64,000 nucleotides of DNA from Photobacterium aphoticum. GTDB taxonomy: Bacteria > Pseudomonadota > Gammaproteobacteria > Enterobacterales > Vibrionaceae. Each line of letters begins with the position of its first letter. Position 1 is the stretch's first letter. A model generated the notes under the pieces. That model worked only from the letters and a program-made list of their open reading frames with translations. It made no database searches and had not been told where the DNA came from. Both the position numbers and the translations under genes were made by a program. This document shows, piece after piece, positions 26,623 to 37,158 of this stretch. The stretch covers positions 55,868 through 119,867 of the forward strand of contig NZ_LDOV01000003.1 of NCBI RefSeq assembly GCF_001029435.1, read 5' to 3'.

Positions 26623-27825
26623 ATGACTAACCAACCTTCTAAAATTACAACATTGTGGTTTGCCTGCCTCAGTATGCTGGGCTTTTTGGCGACTGACATG
26701 TACCTCCCTGCGTTTGAAACCATTCGCGCCGATTTTAATACGTCACAGTCTTTGATTGGTTTGACGCTCAGTATCTTCTTATTGGGTATGGCATTAGGCC
26801 AGCTGATCTACGGCCCACTGTCTGACCGTATCGGCCGCATCAAGGTGTTGATGGGTGGTATGACACTGTTCAGCATCGCGTCTGTATTGTGTGCATTTGC
26901 GCCTAACGTAGAAATGATGCTATTGGCCCGTTTTGCACAAGCTCTGGGCGCATGTAGTGCGACCGTGATTTGGCAGGCTGTGGTTATTGACCGTTACGAA
27001 GGTAAAGTGTCTGAGCGCGTATTTGCCACCATCATGCCGCTTGTCGCCTTGTCTCCTGCTTTGGCGCCACTTGCGGGTGCAATGCTGGAAGGTCAGTTCG
27101 GCTGGCGCAGCATTTTCGTCGCATTGGTTGGCTTTGGTGCTGTTTTGGCCATCATGACGCTGAAAGAGCCTGAAAGTGCTAATTTGGACAAAAAACAGGA
27201 AAAAATCACGGTACAGCTTCGTCAAGACTACCGTCAGATCCTGAGTTCAAAAAAATTCATTGGTAATATGATTATCTTCGCCGCATGTTCTGCCGCGTTC
27301 TTCTCTTACCTAACCGGTTCACCATTTGTGATGTCAGCAATGGGTTACTCAGGTGCTGATATCGGCTTGAGCTACGCACCACAAACGGTGGCGTTCATCG
27401 TAGGTGGTTACGGTTGCCGTATGCTGCTGAACAAATATGACAGCCAGCAACTGCTGCCATGGATTCTGAAATTGTTCGTGGGTAGCGTGACAGTGATGTT
27501 CCTGATCTCAATGAACACAGAACCAAAAACCATCTGGCCAATCCTGATCCCATTCTGCTTCCTGGCGGTAGCGAACGGTGCGATTTACCCAATCATCATC
27601 AGTAAAGCGTTGGAAGATTTTAAAAACTGTAGTGCAACTGCAGCCGGCCTTCTGAACTTCCTGCAAACCATGGTGTGTTTCGCAGCCAGCGGTCTGGTAT
27701 CGGCTTTCGCTATGTACGGCCTGATGACCGTCACCACAGCCATGTTCATCACTGGCTTCCTGGCACTGATCGGTTACGCCTTTGTGGTTAAAGCCCGCAA
27801 CGAGCTAGCACTGCAGACAGCCTAA
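26623..27825 (+). CDS. punC: Purine nucleoside MFS transporter PunC (YdhC)
   Basis: A 400-residue, 12-helix major facilitator of the Bcr/CflA subfamily. E. coli PunC imports purine nucleosides such as adenosine. The match includes SMLGFLATDMYLPAFETI, GPLSDRIGRIKVL, CSATVIWQAVVIDRY, ACSAAFFSYLTGSPF and LSYAPQTVAFIVGGYGCR. The divergent punR confirms the pairing. The ribosome site before the ATG is weak. Confidence 0.9.
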   Translation: MTNQPSKITTLWFACLSMLGFLATDMYLPAFETIRADFNTSQSLIGLTLSIFLLGMALGQLIYGPLSDRIGRIKVLMGGMTLFSIASVLCAFAPNVEMMLLARFAQALGACSATVIWQAVVIDRYEGKVSERVFATIMPLVALSPALAPLAGAMLEGQFGWRSIFVALVGFGAVLAIMTLKEPESANLDKKQEKITVQLRQDYRQILSSKKFIGNMIIFAACSAAFFSYLTGSPFVMSAMGYSGADIGLSYAPQTVAFIVGGYGCRMLLNKYDSQQLLPWILKLFVGSVTVMFLISMNTEPKTIWPILIPFCFLAVANGAIYPIIISKALEDFKNCSATAAGLLNFLQTMVCFAASGLVSAFAMYGLMTVTTAMFITGFLALIGYAFVVKARNELALQTA

Positions 27826-27853
27826 TCACCGTTAGGATTGACTGAACCTCATT

Positions 27854-27883
27854 AAGCCACCTTCACTGTAAGGTGGCTTTTTT
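27854..27883 (+). terminator. Terminator after punC
   Basis: AAGCCACCTT (27854-27863) pairs with AAGGTGGCTT (27870-27879), followed by T. Confidence 0.88.
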
Positions 27884-28267
27884 GATCCCGCTGCTTTTTA
27901 CCGCCACATTGTTAGCTCATTCTCTACCGCTTTTCTCATCGCCCTCTCTCGCATCATCCCGGATGTTTTAACTGCTATTTCCCGATGACGCCTTCATAGC
28001 TCAACGATGTTTGTGACGCATCCAACCTGTCGCACATTATGCACTTTCGCATAAGTTCGCACTTAGGGCTTATTGTTATGCTTATCCTTATTCAGCATCT
28101 GTTGACCAAACTCAGAAAAACCGAAGATTAAAGTGGTAAATTCAAATGCATATAGTACATTCATTGAACAACTGCGATCGTGAAAAGATTTTTTATACAA
28201 TTTTCTTGCATAAGATCTCACTATCGGTAATATGAATCACAGATGACAATTAATGCAGTAAGTCAGC
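27884..28267. other. Upstream region of the art operon
   Basis: No gene is seen in about 385 bases. The last 130 bases are AT-rich and should carry the artP promoter. Sequences such as AATGCATATAGTACATT (about 28145-28161) loosely resemble an ArgR box, but the match is too poor to claim. Confidence 0.35.
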
Positions 28268-28996
28268 ATGAGTATTCAAGTTAAATCTATCAATAAATTT
28301 TACGGTGACACGCAGGTACTCCATAACGTTGACTTCACTTGTCAACAAGGCGAAACCTTAGTGTTGTTGGGCCCAAGTGGTGCAGGTAAGAGTTCATTAC
28401 TGCGTGTGTTGAACTTATTAGAAACCGCAAACAGCGGTGAATTAAGTATCGTGAATGAAGCGTTCGATTTTTCAAAACCGATCTGTGAAAAAGCGGGACT
28501 GAAATTACGCCGTAAAGTGGGCATGGTCTTTCAGCAATACAACTTATGGCCCCACCTGACGGTCATGGAAAACCTGATTGAAGCGCCCATGAAAGTGTTA
28601 GGACAAGATAAAGCCACCGCAACGCAAGAAGCGATGACTATCTTGACCACCTTGCAACTGGCCGACAAAGCCAATGCCTGGCCACTACAACTGTCTGGCG
28701 GACAACAACAACGGGTAGCGATTGCCCGCGCGTTAATGATGAAACCGGAAGTGTTGCTGTTTGATGAGCCAACCGCTGCGCTGGATCCGGAAATCACCAA
28801 CCAAGTGGTGAGCATCATTAAACAACTGAGCGAAACCGGCATTACACAGGTCGTGGTGACTCACGAAGTGGATTTTGCCAAAAAGATTGCCAGCCATGTG
28901 CTTTATCTTGAAAAAGGCCACATGGTGGAACACGGAACCAAAGAGGCCTTCACGCACCCTGCGACCCCGCAGTTTGCCGACTACCTCAACCATTAA
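28268..28996 (+). CDS. artP: Arginine ABC transporter ATP-binding protein ArtP
   Basis: A 242-residue ATPase: Walker [11 protein letters not shown]-loop [20 protein letters not shown], signature [15 protein letters not shown], Walker [14 protein letters not shown] and switch [10 protein letters not shown]. The N-terminal [13 protein letters not shown] and the following gene order, artP, then a binding protein, artQ and artM, match the E. coli arginine importer. Confidence 0.92.
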   Translation: MSIQVKSINKFYGDTQVLHNVDFTCQQGETLVLLGPSGAGKSSLLRVLNLLETANSGELSIVNEAFDFSKPICEKAGLKLRRKVGMVFQQYNLWPHLTVMENLIEAPMKVLGQDKATATQEAMTILTTLQLADKANAWPLQLSGGQQQRVAIARALMMKPEVLLFDEPTAALDPEITNQVVSIIKQLSETGITQVVVTHEVDFAKKIASHVLYLEKGHMVEHGTKEAFTHPATPQFADYLNH

Positions 28997-29076
28997 TTTT
29001 AGTCTTACTTAATTTTATCTCACGGCGCATCACACCCTGACGTGATGCTGCACATAACGACGCATGGAGTATCGCG

Positions 29077-29808
29077 ATGAAAAAACTACTACTCGCTTCT
29101 ATTATTGGCCTGACTGCATTTAGCGCAACCGCACAGGAAGAAATCAAATTCGCCATGGAAGCCACATACGCCCCGTTTGAATACATGGATGAGAACAACC
29201 AAATTCAAGGTTTCGACGTGGATCTGGCTAATGCCCTTTGTGATGTGATTGAAGCAAAATGTAGCTTCCACAACCAACCTTTTGACAGCCTGATCCCTGC
29301 GCTTAAATTCCGTCGTTATGATGCAGCTATTTCAGGGATTGATATCACCGAACAACGTTTGAAAGTCGTGAACTTTACCGATGCGTACTACGACAACTCT
29401 GCCGCTTTTGTCGCCATTAAAGGCAAAGTTGCGGATCAAAATGCCCTACAAGGCAAGCGTGTGGGTGTACAAAATGGCTCAACTCACCAGAGCTACCTGA
29501 CTGAGCAAATGAATGGTGTGACGGCAGTTCCTTATGCGAGCTATCAAGACGCCTTCATTGATATGCAAAATGGCCGTATTGATTCTGTGTTCGGTGACAC
29601 AGCAGTGGTTGCAGAATGGTTCAAGAAGAACAACAACCTGGTGTATGTCGGCGACCAAGTCACTAACGCCAAATACTTCGGTAACGGCTTTGGTATTGCC
29701 CTGAACAAAGACAACGAAGCGCTGCTTAACAAGCTTAACGCAGCATTGAAAACCGTCAAAGACAACGGCACTTACCAGCAAATCTTTGACAAATACTTTG
29801 GCGAATAA
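29077..29808 (+). CDS. artI: Periplasmic arginine-binding protein ArtI/ArtJ
   Basis: A 243-residue solute-binding protein of family 3. The signal peptide (residues 1-19) ends ATA-QEE. The blocks ATYAPFEYMDENNQIQGFDV, FDSLIPALKFRRYDAAISG and GRIDSVFGDTAVV match E. coli ArtI/ArtJ, which bind L-arginine in the periplasm. Only one binding protein is present, where E. coli has two. Confidence 0.9.
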   Translation: MKKLLLASIIGLTAFSATAQEEIKFAMEATYAPFEYMDENNQIQGFDVDLANALCDVIEAKCSFHNQPFDSLIPALKFRRYDAAISGIDITEQRLKVVNFTDAYYDNSAAFVAIKGKVADQNALQGKRVGVQNGSTHQSYLTEQMNGVTAVPYASYQDAFIDMQNGRIDSVFGDTAVVAEWFKKNNNLVYVGDQVTNAKYFGNGFGIALNKDNEALLNKLNAALKTVKDNGTYQQIFDKYFGE

Positions 29809-29861
29809 TGACTGCCGAGGTACCCGTTACATCAGCAAGTCTGTTTATAAGTGAGTAATAT

Positions 29862-30548
29862 ATGGCGTTATCAGGTTATGCCCTGACGCTACTGGAAGCG
29901 AGCTGGGTGACCATCCAGCTCAGCTTCGCCAGTGTAGCTGTCGGTTTAGCATTAGCGGTCCTGTTTGCCGGTGGTGAGATGTCTCGGTATCGCGTCATCG
30001 CCTGGCCAACCACAGCGTTAGTCACGGTACTACGTGGTTTGCCAGAACTTTTGATTGTTCTGTTCATTTTCTTCGGCTCCACCCAAGTGCTGTTTATGAT
30101 CACCGGCGAGTTCATTGAACTTAGCCCGTTCATCTCCGGGGTGATCGCCCTATCACTGATCTTTGCTGCCTATGCCGCACAAACCCTGCGGGGGGCATTG
30201 AAAGCCGTTTCTAATGGTCAACGCGAAGCAGCAAGCGCCTTGGGGATCAGCAAACACCATGCATTTATTCGTATCGTCTTGCCACAAGCCGTACGTCACG
30301 CCTTACCCGGCTTAACAAACCAATGGCTGGTGCTGCTGAAAGACACCGCATTAGTGTCTTTGATTGGCGTCACCGATTTGCTCAAGCAAGCGCAGTTAAC
30401 CGCCGCTGCTACACACGAAAGTTTTACTTGGTATGCTTCTGCTGCGGCCGTGTATCTCGTCATTACGTTGATCACACAGCGTTTTGTGAAAGTGCTTGAT
30501 AAGAAATACAGCGTGCAAGACGGCAACACACAAGGGGCAAGCGCATGA
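29862..30548 (+). CDS. artQ: Arginine ABC transporter permease ArtQ
   Basis: A 228-residue inner-membrane permease with about five helices and the coupling loop EAASALGISKHHAFIRIVLP (residues 125-144). It overlaps artM by four bases (ATGA), so translation is coupled. Confidence 0.9.
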   Translation: MALSGYALTLLEASWVTIQLSFASVAVGLALAVLFAGGEMSRYRVIAWPTTALVTVLRGLPELLIVLFIFFGSTQVLFMITGEFIELSPFISGVIALSLIFAAYAAQTLRGALKAVSNGQREAASALGISKHHAFIRIVLPQAVRHALPGLTNQWLVLLKDTALVSLIGVTDLLKQAQLTAAATHESFTWYASAAAVYLVITLITQRFVKVLDKKYSVQDGNTQGASA

Positions 30549-31216
30549 ATGAACAGCATATCTGGCAATTAGTCCATGGCTTGGTCACCAGTTTAGAATT
30601 AACCGCTGTGTCACTGTTGGTGGGCTGCCTGTTGGCGCTGGCCATGACAATGACCCTGATCCTGCGCACACCGGTTCTGCACTGGCTTAGTCGCGGCATC
30701 ATTACCCTGTTCACTGGCACCCCTTTGCTGGTACAAATCTTCCTGATTTACTACGGTCCAGGACAATTTGATGCCGTGCGAAACAGCATTGCCTGGGAAT
30801 GGTTAAGCCAACCGTGGTTCTGTGCCATGTTAGCGTTAGCCTTGAATACGGCGGCCTACAGCAGCCAGTTATTCAAAGGGGCGTTTAATGCGATCCCTTC
30901 TGGCCAATGGCAAGCGTGCCGTGCATTAGGTATGGACACCAAGGTGACGTTAGGGGTATTGCTGCCCTACGCGATTCGCCGTGCTATTCCGGCGTACTCC
31001 AATGAAGTGATTCTGGTATTCAAAGGCACCTCGCTGGCCAGTACAATCACCATTATGGACATCATGGGCTATGCCCAACGGATCAATGCCCAAACTTACG
31101 ACACCTTGGTCGTGTTCAGTGTCGCAGGCGCGTTCTATTTAGCAGTGAATGGTTGCTTAACGCTTATTTTTCGTCAGATCGAGAAAAAAGCCCTCGCGTT
31201 TGAAACCGCACGTTAG
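30545..31216 (+). CDS. artM: Arginine ABC transporter permease ArtM
   Basis: A 223-residue permease partner of ArtQ. The early helices contain RGIITLFTGTPLLVQIFLIY, and the coupling loop is QWQACRALGMDTKVTLGVLLP. It is the last gene of artPIQM. Confidence 0.9.
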   Translation: MNEQHIWQLVHGLVTSLELTAVSLLVGCLLALAMTMTLILRTPVLHWLSRGIITLFTGTPLLVQIFLIYYGPGQFDAVRNSIAWEWLSQPWFCAMLALALNTAAYSSQLFKGAFNAIPSGQWQACRALGMDTKVTLGVLLPYAIRRAIPAYSNEVILVFKGTSLASTITIMDIMGYAQRINAQTYDTLVVFSVAGAFYLAVNGCLTLIFRQIEKKALAFETAR

Positions 31217-31248
31217 CATTCATCGATATCACTTCTTCAATCGCCTAT

Positions 31249-31288
31249 CAGCCATAAAATTCCCCCTTTACCGGGAATTTTATGGCTG
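31249..31288 (+). terminator. Long hairpin after artM
   Basis: CAGCCATAAAATTCCC (31249-31264) and GGGAATTTTATGGCTG (31273-31288) form a 16-base stem with an 8-base loop. The T tail is weak but the position fits a terminator. Confidence 0.7.
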
Positions 31289-31700
31289 ACTTTCCATGGC
31301 ACTTTACGTGTCATGGGATTTGAACACTGAAACACAAAAGCACACATCTCATTCACTACGCGCCCTGTTTTTCATACATTGCAATAGTTTCTTTCTCGGA
31401 ATGTATGATATCGATTACATTTTCACGCATTCTATACGATAAAATGTGTAAAAACCGTACCCCATTCCTTAAATCCAACAAAACCACATTTTCATATTTT
31501 TTAATAATTGATCATTTATAAATATATTTATTATTTATTTATTCACCTTTCCGTTTCACTTCAAAAAACCACACTCTGCTTATTAATTCTTGTGCCTAAC
31601 GCATTGAATCGCAGAATCTCCATCCCTTACCATTCCTTGAAAATATATTTATCACTTTTATGAACTCCCATTATTCCCTCCTGAACAGGCAGATAACTCT
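31289..31700. other. AT-rich upstream region of torE
   Basis: About 410 bases without a gene; the last 250 are very AT-rich. ATTTTCATAT (31488-31497) matches a tor box at 8 of 10 positions, and TTGATCATTTATAA (about 31506-31519) has one good FNR half-site. Both are weak. The torECA promoter should lie here. Confidence 0.35.
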
Positions 31701-31877
31701 ATGGATAATCGTCTTAGCATGTCAGATAAAAAGGTGAAAACGCGCGAATGGATGGCTTTTTTTTTCATCACCGTTGTCCTTTTCCCGCTCCTCAGTGTCA
31801 TCGCCGTCGGTGGTTACGGTTTTACCGTCTGGATGTTGCAGCTCTTTGTGTTTGGACCTCCCGGTCACGGGATCTAA
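31701..31877 (+). CDS. torE: TorE/NapE-family small membrane protein (58 aa)
   Basis: A 58-residue single-span protein: a basic start (MDNRLSMSDKKVKTREW), one helix (about residues 19-50) with VVLFPLLSVIAVGGYGFTVW, and the tail FGPPGHGI. The GGYGFxVW and GPPG motifs are those of TorE/NapE. It lies directly before a torC-torA pair, the order of torECA operons in Vibrio and Shewanella. Its biochemical role is not firmly known. A run of nine T in codons 19-22 (about 31757-31765) is a potential slippage site. Confidence 0.85.
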   Translation: MDNRLSMSDKKVKTREWMAFFFITVVLFPLLSVIAVGGYGFTVWMLQLFVFGPPGHGI

Positions 31878-31918
31878 CGCAAAAGCACTATCAAGGAACG
31901 ACATAAAGAGAATCAACA

Positions 31919-33097
31919 ATGAAAGCATTTCTAAAAAAAGCATGGCAGACGTTTTCGCGTCCAAGCGTGCACATCAGTTTGGGTGTTTTAACCCTTGGCG
32001 GCTTTATTGCAGGCATCCTGTTTTGGGGTGGGTTTAATACGGCACTTGAAGCCACCAATACCGAAGCCTTCTGCGTCAGCTGTCACGCAGATAACGTCGC
32101 CCCAGAATACGCAGGCACCATTCACGACAAAAACCGCTCAGGGGTACGTGCCACTTGTCCGGACTGCCACGTACCGCATGATTGGACCGCAAAAATCTCC
32201 CGTAAAATTCAAGCCAGCAAAGAAGTGTTCGCGCACGTTGCCGGTTTTATCGACACGCCGGAGAAATTTGAAGATCGCCGACTCACTCTGGCCCAGCACG
32301 AATGGGATCGCTTCAGTGCCAATAAATCACTGGAATGCCGCAATTGCCATGACTACGACGGCATGGATTTCAGCAAAATGTCGGCAACAGCCCGTGTACA
32401 AATGAAAAATGCCGCTGAGCGTGACCAAAGCTGCGTGGACTGCCACAAAGGGATTGCGCACCACCTGCCTAAGAACATGGATAGCAGCGGCGGCTTGGTA
32501 TCAGAGCTGATGCAACTGGCCAATCAAACCCGTTACCGTGATGGCGAAACGGTATACAGCGTGCGTTATCTGCCCGTTTATGAAGACAGCGCCCTAACCA
32601 AAGAAGCCGGACTGTTGAATCCTGCATCCGCAGTGAAGATCTTGTCGGAAAACAAAGATGCTGTTGAAGTCGAAATTGCGGGCTGGCGTAAAGACAAAGG
32701 CTATGGCCGCGTGATTCAGGAAGACTTCGGCATGAACATCGCGGTGGCTTCACTGCTGAAAGAGAGCGCACAGAACGATCAGATCGTCAGCCGCTACGAA
32801 GAGAAAGTGGATGAGCTGACTGGCCTGCCATGGCAGCGTGTGACAGCAACAGTGTGGATGCCAAAAGATTCCCTGATCAACGACATCACACCGGTATGGG
32901 AAAAAGCCCGTTCGGCTTACACCACCAACTGTTCGGTCTGTCATACCCAACCGGCGGAAGCCCATTTTGATGCCAACACTTGGCCGGGCATGTTCAACGG
33001 TATGCTGGCATTCGTGAACTTTGACCGTGACAGCGAAGCCCTGGTACTCAAGTACCTGCAAAAGCATTCGTCTGATTTTTCTAAAGACGCACACTAA
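31919..33097 (+). CDS. torC: Second TorC-type pentaheme cytochrome c
   Basis: A 392-residue membrane-anchored cytochrome with five heme motifs: CVSCH, CPDCH, CRNCH, CVDCH and, in the C-terminal domain, CSVCH. The anchor spans about residues 18-42. It is a clear paralogue of the 7903-9069 protein (shared [14 protein letters not shown] and KGIAHHLPK blocks) but is diverged through the C-terminal half. It would pass electrons from quinol to the reductase encoded 23 bases downstream. Its codon use is ordinary, unlike the first copy. TorY is an alternative name in some annotations. Confidence 0.88.
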   Translation: MKAFLKKAWQTFSRPSVHISLGVLTLGGFIAGILFWGGFNTALEATNTEAFCVSCHADNVAPEYAGTIHDKNRSGVRATCPDCHVPHDWTAKISRKIQASKEVFAHVAGFIDTPEKFEDRRLTLAQHEWDRFSANKSLECRNCHDYDGMDFSKMSATARVQMKNAAERDQSCVDCHKGIAHHLPKNMDSSGGLVSELMQLANQTRYRDGETVYSVRYLPVYEDSALTKEAGLLNPASAVKILSENKDAVEVEIAGWRKDKGYGRVIQEDFGMNIAVASLLKESAQNDQIVSRYEEKVDELTGLPWQRVTATVWMPKDSLINDITPVWEKARSAYTTNCSVCHTQPAEAHFDANTWPGMFNGMLAFVNFDRDSEALVLKYLQKHSSDFSKDAH

Positions 33098-33120
33098 GCA
33101 ATGGATGGAGTAACCTCACT

Positions 33121-35601
33121 ATGTCTTTAACCCGAAGAAGTTTCCTTAAAGGCCTGGCGACCACCAGCGCAGTGGGCGTCATTGGCCCAAGTTTATTGAC
33201 CAGTCATAAAGCGTTTGCGGTAGAAACCACTGGCTCGTGGAAGGTCTCTGGCTCTCACTGGGGAGCATTCCGTGCCCACGTGTATGCAGGGAAAGTACAA
33301 GATATCCAGCCGATTGAAGTCGATCAGCATCCGACCGAAATGCTTAACGGTATCAAAGGGATCATCTACAGCCCTTCTCGTGTACGCTACCCCATGGTGC
33401 GTTTAGAGTGGCTGAAAAAACACAAATACAGCGCAGAAACCCGAGGTGATAACCGCTTTATTCGTGTCACGTGGGATGAAGCCTTAGATTTGTTCTACCG
33501 CGAACTGGAACGTATTCAAAAAGACTACGGTCCATGGGCACTGCATGCCGGACAAACGGGCTGGCGTCAAACTGGCCAGTTCCACAGCTGTACCAGCCAC
33601 ATGCAACGCGCGGTGGGTATGCACGGCAATTTCATCACCAAAGTCGGTGACTACTCGACAGGTGCAGGCCAAACCATTCTGCCGTATGTGCTGGGTTCTA
33701 CCGAAGTGTACGCACAAGGCACCTCGTGGTCTGAAATTCTGGATAACAGCAAGAACATCGTGCTGTGGGCAAATGATCCCGTCAAAAACCTGCAGGTGGG
33801 CTGGAACTGTGAAACCCATGAGTCGTACCCGTTTCTGGCGCAATTAAAAGCCAAGGTTGAAAGCGGCGAGATCAATGTCGTATCGGTCGATCCGGTCAAG
33901 AACAAAACCCAACGTTATTTGGGTAACGATCACCTCTACATCAACCCGCAAACTGATGTGGCGTTCATGCTGGCGGTCGCCCATACCCTGTACAACGAAG
34001 AGTTGTATGATAAAGACTTCATCAAGATGTACTGTCTCGGCTTTGAAGACTTCATCAATTACGTTCAGGGAAAAACCAAAGATCGTATCGAAAAATCCCC
34101 GGAATGGGCGGCACCGATCTGTGGCGTATCAGCCGATGGCATTCGAGACTTTGCCCGTATGCTGGTTTCTGGCCGTACGCAAATTTTGTTTGGCTGGTGT
34201 ATTCAACGCCAGGAACACGGTGAACAACCGTATTGGATGGGCGCAGTGATCGCGGCCATGGTCGGGCAAATTGGCCTGCCGGGTGGCGGGATTTCCTATG
34301 GTCATCACTACAGTGGCATTGGTGTGCCTTCAACCGGCTTTGCCGCGCCGGGTGGTTTCCCACGTAATGTCGATGAGGGCTTTAAACCAAAGTGGGATAA
34401 CAACGACTTTAATGGCTACAGCCGCACCATTCCGGTTGCGCGTTGGGTAGATTGCCTGTTAGAGCCGGGCAAAACCATCCGCTATAACGGCAGCAACGTG
34501 ATCCTGCCAGAGTACAAAATGATGGTGATCAGCGGTAATAACCCGTGGCATCACCATCAGGATCGTAACCGCATGAAGCGTGCTTTTCAGAAACTGCAAA
34601 CCGTGGTGACCATTGATTATGCCTGGACGGCTACCTGTCGCTTCTCAGACATCGTACTGCCTGCCTGTACCCAATTTGAACGTAACGATATTGATGTCTA
34701 TGGCTCCTACAGTGGCCGAGGTTTGCTGGCGATGCACAAACTGGTTGATCCGCTATACCAGTCAAAATCGGACTTTGATATCTTTACCGAACTCACCCGC
34801 CGTTTCGGTCGCCATAAAGAATACACCCGTGGCATGGATGAAATGGAATGGGTACGTTCGCTGTACGCCGATTGTCAGGCGGCCAACAAAGGCCAATTTA
34901 CCATGCCGGACTTTGATACATTCTGGGCGCAGGGCTTATTAGATTTCGGCACTGGTAAACCGTGGGTACGCCACGCCGATTTCCGTCAAGATCCTGAAAT
35001 CAACGCCTTGGGGACACCGTCAGGCTTTATCGAAATCACCAGTCGTAAGATTGCTCGCTATGGTTACGACCATTGCCAAGGGCATCCGATGTGGTTTGAA
35101 AAGAGCGAACGCTCTCATGGTGGTCCAGGCTCTCTGAAACATCCGTTTTGGATGCAATCTTGCCACCCGGATAAGCGCCTGCACTCTCAAATGTGTGAGT
35201 CGGAATCTTTCCGTGCCACCTATGCGGTACAAGGGCGTGAACCGGTTTACATCAACCCGGAAGACGCGGCAGCCAAAGGCATTCATGATGGCGATCTCGT
35301 ACGGGTATTTAACGACCGGGGACAATTGCTGGCCGGTGCTGTGCTGAGTGACAGCTACCCTCGCGGTGTGATCCGCATTGAAGAAGGCGCTTGGTATGGC
35401 CCGCTGAATGAAAAAGTCGGTGCAATTGACACCTATGGCGATCCAAACACCTTAACGCAGGACATTCCGTCGTCGGAACTGGCACAAGCCACCAGCGCCA
35501 ATACGTGCTTGGTCGATTTTGAAAAGTACACCGGTACCGTACCACCGGTCACCGCGTTTGGTGGGCCGATTGAAGTGAGCCAGACCTTAACACAGCTATA
35601 G
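33121..35601 (+). CDS. torA: Second TMAO reductase, TorA/TorZ type
   Basis: An 826-residue DMSO-reductase-family molybdoenzyme with a Tat signal ([15 protein letters not shown], ending AFA). It keeps [12 protein letters not shown], the cofactor-serine region [22 protein letters not shown] and [15 protein letters not shown]. It is colinear with the first TorA but differs throughout, so it is an old paralogue and not a recent duplication. TorA and TorZ subtypes cannot be separated by eye; TorZ-type enzymes also accept other N- and S-oxides. No torD follows, so maturation may depend on the torD at 11870. Confidence 0.9.
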   Translation: MSLTRRSFLKGLATTSAVGVIGPSLLTSHKAFAVETTGSWKVSGSHWGAFRAHVYAGKVQDIQPIEVDQHPTEMLNGIKGIIYSPSRVRYPMVRLEWLKKHKYSAETRGDNRFIRVTWDEALDLFYRELERIQKDYGPWALHAGQTGWRQTGQFHSCTSHMQRAVGMHGNFITKVGDYSTGAGQTILPYVLGSTEVYAQGTSWSEILDNSKNIVLWANDPVKNLQVGWNCETHESYPFLAQLKAKVESGEINVVSVDPVKNKTQRYLGNDHLYINPQTDVAFMLAVAHTLYNEELYDKDFIKMYCLGFEDFINYVQGKTKDRIEKSPEWAAPICGVSADGIRDFARMLVSGRTQILFGWCIQRQEHGEQPYWMGAVIAAMVGQIGLPGGGISYGHHYSGIGVPSTGFAAPGGFPRNVDEGFKPKWDNNDFNGYSRTIPVARWVDCLLEPGKTIRYNGSNVILPEYKMMVISGNNPWHHHQDRNRMKRAFQKLQTVVTIDYAWTATCRFSDIVLPACTQFERNDIDVYGSYSGRGLLAMHKLVDPLYQSKSDFDIFTELTRRFGRHKEYTRGMDEMEWVRSLYADCQAANKGQFTMPDFDTFWAQGLLDFGTGKPWVRHADFRQDPEINALGTPSGFIEITSRKIARYGYDHCQGHPMWFEKSERSHGGPGSLKHPFWMQSCHPDKRLHSQMCESESFRATYAVQGREPVYINPEDAAAKGIHDGDLVRVFNDRGQLLAGAVLSDSYPRGVIRIEEGAWYGPLNEKVGAIDTYGDPNTLTQDIPSSELAQATSANTCLVDFEKYTGTVPPVTAFGGPIEVSQTLTQL

Positions 35602-35630
35602 TCGGCCATTCGATAATCACACTAACAGTA

Positions 35631-35690
35631 CGCCCTCGTCCCAGCTTAACCATATCTCATCGATGGTCGGGATTAGGGCGTTACTTTTCT
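35631..35690 (+). terminator. Probable terminator of the torECA operon
   Basis: CGCCCT (35631-35636) faces AGGGCG (35675-35680), with inner CCC/GGG pairs and TTACTTTTCT after it. The stem is short for its large loop. Confidence 0.45.
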
Positions 35691-35841
35691 CACATGACCA
35701 TGTCATAGCGCCTCCTCGGTTTACACTCCAGGCGTATGATCATCACGCTTTTCTCGAACAACATCACACCCACTTATGCCACATTGACGCCTGAAACGGT
35801 CAACTTCTGCCCGTTTTTCTGTGAACAGAGTGAACGTGCGT

Positions 35842-35857
35842 GTGATAACGGTTACAT
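35842..35857. promoter_or_regulatory. Candidate GalR operator upstream of galR
   Basis: GTGATAACGGTTACAT fits the GalR/GalS consensus GTGNAANCGNTTNCAC with two mismatches. It lies about 190 bases before galR and suggests autoregulation. The rest of the 35691-36044 gap shows no gene. Confidence 0.5.
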
Positions 35858-36044
35858 ATCGCTTACTTACTGATTTTAAACGATCAATATCCCATTACAT
35901 GAAAAGGCTGTGTAAGTCGATTGCACTGTTTTCACAGACGCGGTTTAATAGCCCCATTGGCCGGTGAATGTCCTATTCATCCGGTCACCCATTTCAAATT
36001 TCAAGACAAGTGCCATAAATCCGTGTCGATAACAAGGAGCCTTC

Positions 36045-37052
36045 ATGGCGACCATTAAAGATGTGGCGAAAGCCGCTGGCGTTTCTGTTGCCACCGTCTC
36101 TCGTGTGATTAACCAATCCCCGAAAGCCAGTCAGGCATCCATTGCCGCTGTCACCGCAGCAATGAGCGCGCTGGGTTATCGTCCCAATGCCAATGCACGC
36201 GCACTGGTGAGCCAATCCACCAATACGGTCGGCGTGGTGGTGGGTGATGTCTCAGACCCTTTTTTCGGTGTGATGCTAAAAGCCATTGACCACGTGGTAC
36301 GCCAACAGGGCAAACAACTGCTGATTGGTAACGGCTACCATGATGCACAAACCGAACGTGAAGCCATTGAACTGCTGATCAACAGTCGCTGTGACTCCTT
36401 AATCATTCACAGCAAGGGCTTATCCAACGATGAGTTGATCCGCTACGCTGAAGAAGTGCCGGGCCTTGTTGTGATCAACCGCTATATTCCCGAAATCGCC
36501 ACCCGCTGCATTGCGTTAGACAACTACAAAGGGGCGTATCTGGCCACAGAACATTTGATCAAACACGGCCACCAGCATATTGGTTATATTTGCTCTAACC
36601 ACGATATCGAAGATACTGAACAACGTAAGGCCGGTTATCTGGCCGCACTGGCTGAGCATGGCCTTCCTCATAATGACAGTTACATAGAGTACGGCACGCC
36701 GGATGAACAAGGGGGCGAGTCAGCCATGATCGCCCTGCTCTCGAAGCAACTGCCGATCACGGCGATTGCAACTTATAACGACTACATGGCGGCGGGCAGC
36801 CTATCGGTATTGGAAGATAATCATATTCAGGTGCCAGAAACCTTATCCCTGATAGGCTTCGATGATGGCTTGATTGCGAAATATCTCCACCCGAAATTAA
36901 CCACGATTCGCTACCCGATCCACATCATGGCAGAACAAGCCGCGATGCTATCGTTAAAGCTGGCGCAGAAAGATGCCGGGGAAGCGACCGTACGCATGTT
37001 CGTTCCCACCCTGGTAAAACGCCATTCTGTTGGCCGTGCCACAGGCGAATAA
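36045..37052 (+). CDS. galR: Galactose repressor GalR/GalS (LacI family)
   Basis: A 335-residue LacI-family repressor. The DNA-binding head [20 protein letters not shown], the hinge YRPNANARALVSQ, and the core GDVSDPFFGVMLKAI, LINSRCDSLIIHSK and PTLVKRHSVG match E. coli GalR/GalS. It should bind GTGNAANCGNTTNCAC operators and release on galactose. Suitable operators exist upstream of galM (39032-39156) and of itself. GalR and GalS cannot be told apart here. ACAAGGAG precedes the start. Confidence 0.9.
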   Translation: MATIKDVAKAAGVSVATVSRVINQSPKASQASIAAVTAAMSALGYRPNANARALVSQSTNTVGVVVGDVSDPFFGVMLKAIDHVVRQQGKQLLIGNGYHDAQTEREAIELLINSRCDSLIIHSKGLSNDELIRYAEEVPGLVVINRYIPEIATRCIALDNYKGAYLATEHLIKHGHQHIGYICSNHDIEDTEQRKAGYLAALAEHGLPHNDSYIEYGTPDEQGGESAMIALLSKQLPITAIATYNDYMAAGSLSVLEDNHIQVPETLSLIGFDDGLIAKYLHPKLTTIRYPIHIMAEQAAMLSLKLAQKDAGEATVRMFVPTLVKRHSVGRATGE

Positions 37053-37158
37053 TGCTTACGCATTGATATAAAAAAGATAGCTTGAACAATAACAACAACG
37101 AGAACAACAAAAAGGGGAACGCTCACCGCAGGCAGCGCTCCCAAACACAGAGGATGTT

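Noticed and set aside
28145..28165. ArgR box before artP
   Set aside because: Too many mismatches to the ARG-box consensus to call.
33121..35601. Recent duplication of torCA
   Set aside because: The two copies differ throughout in protein and codon use, so the duplication is old or the second locus was acquired separately.
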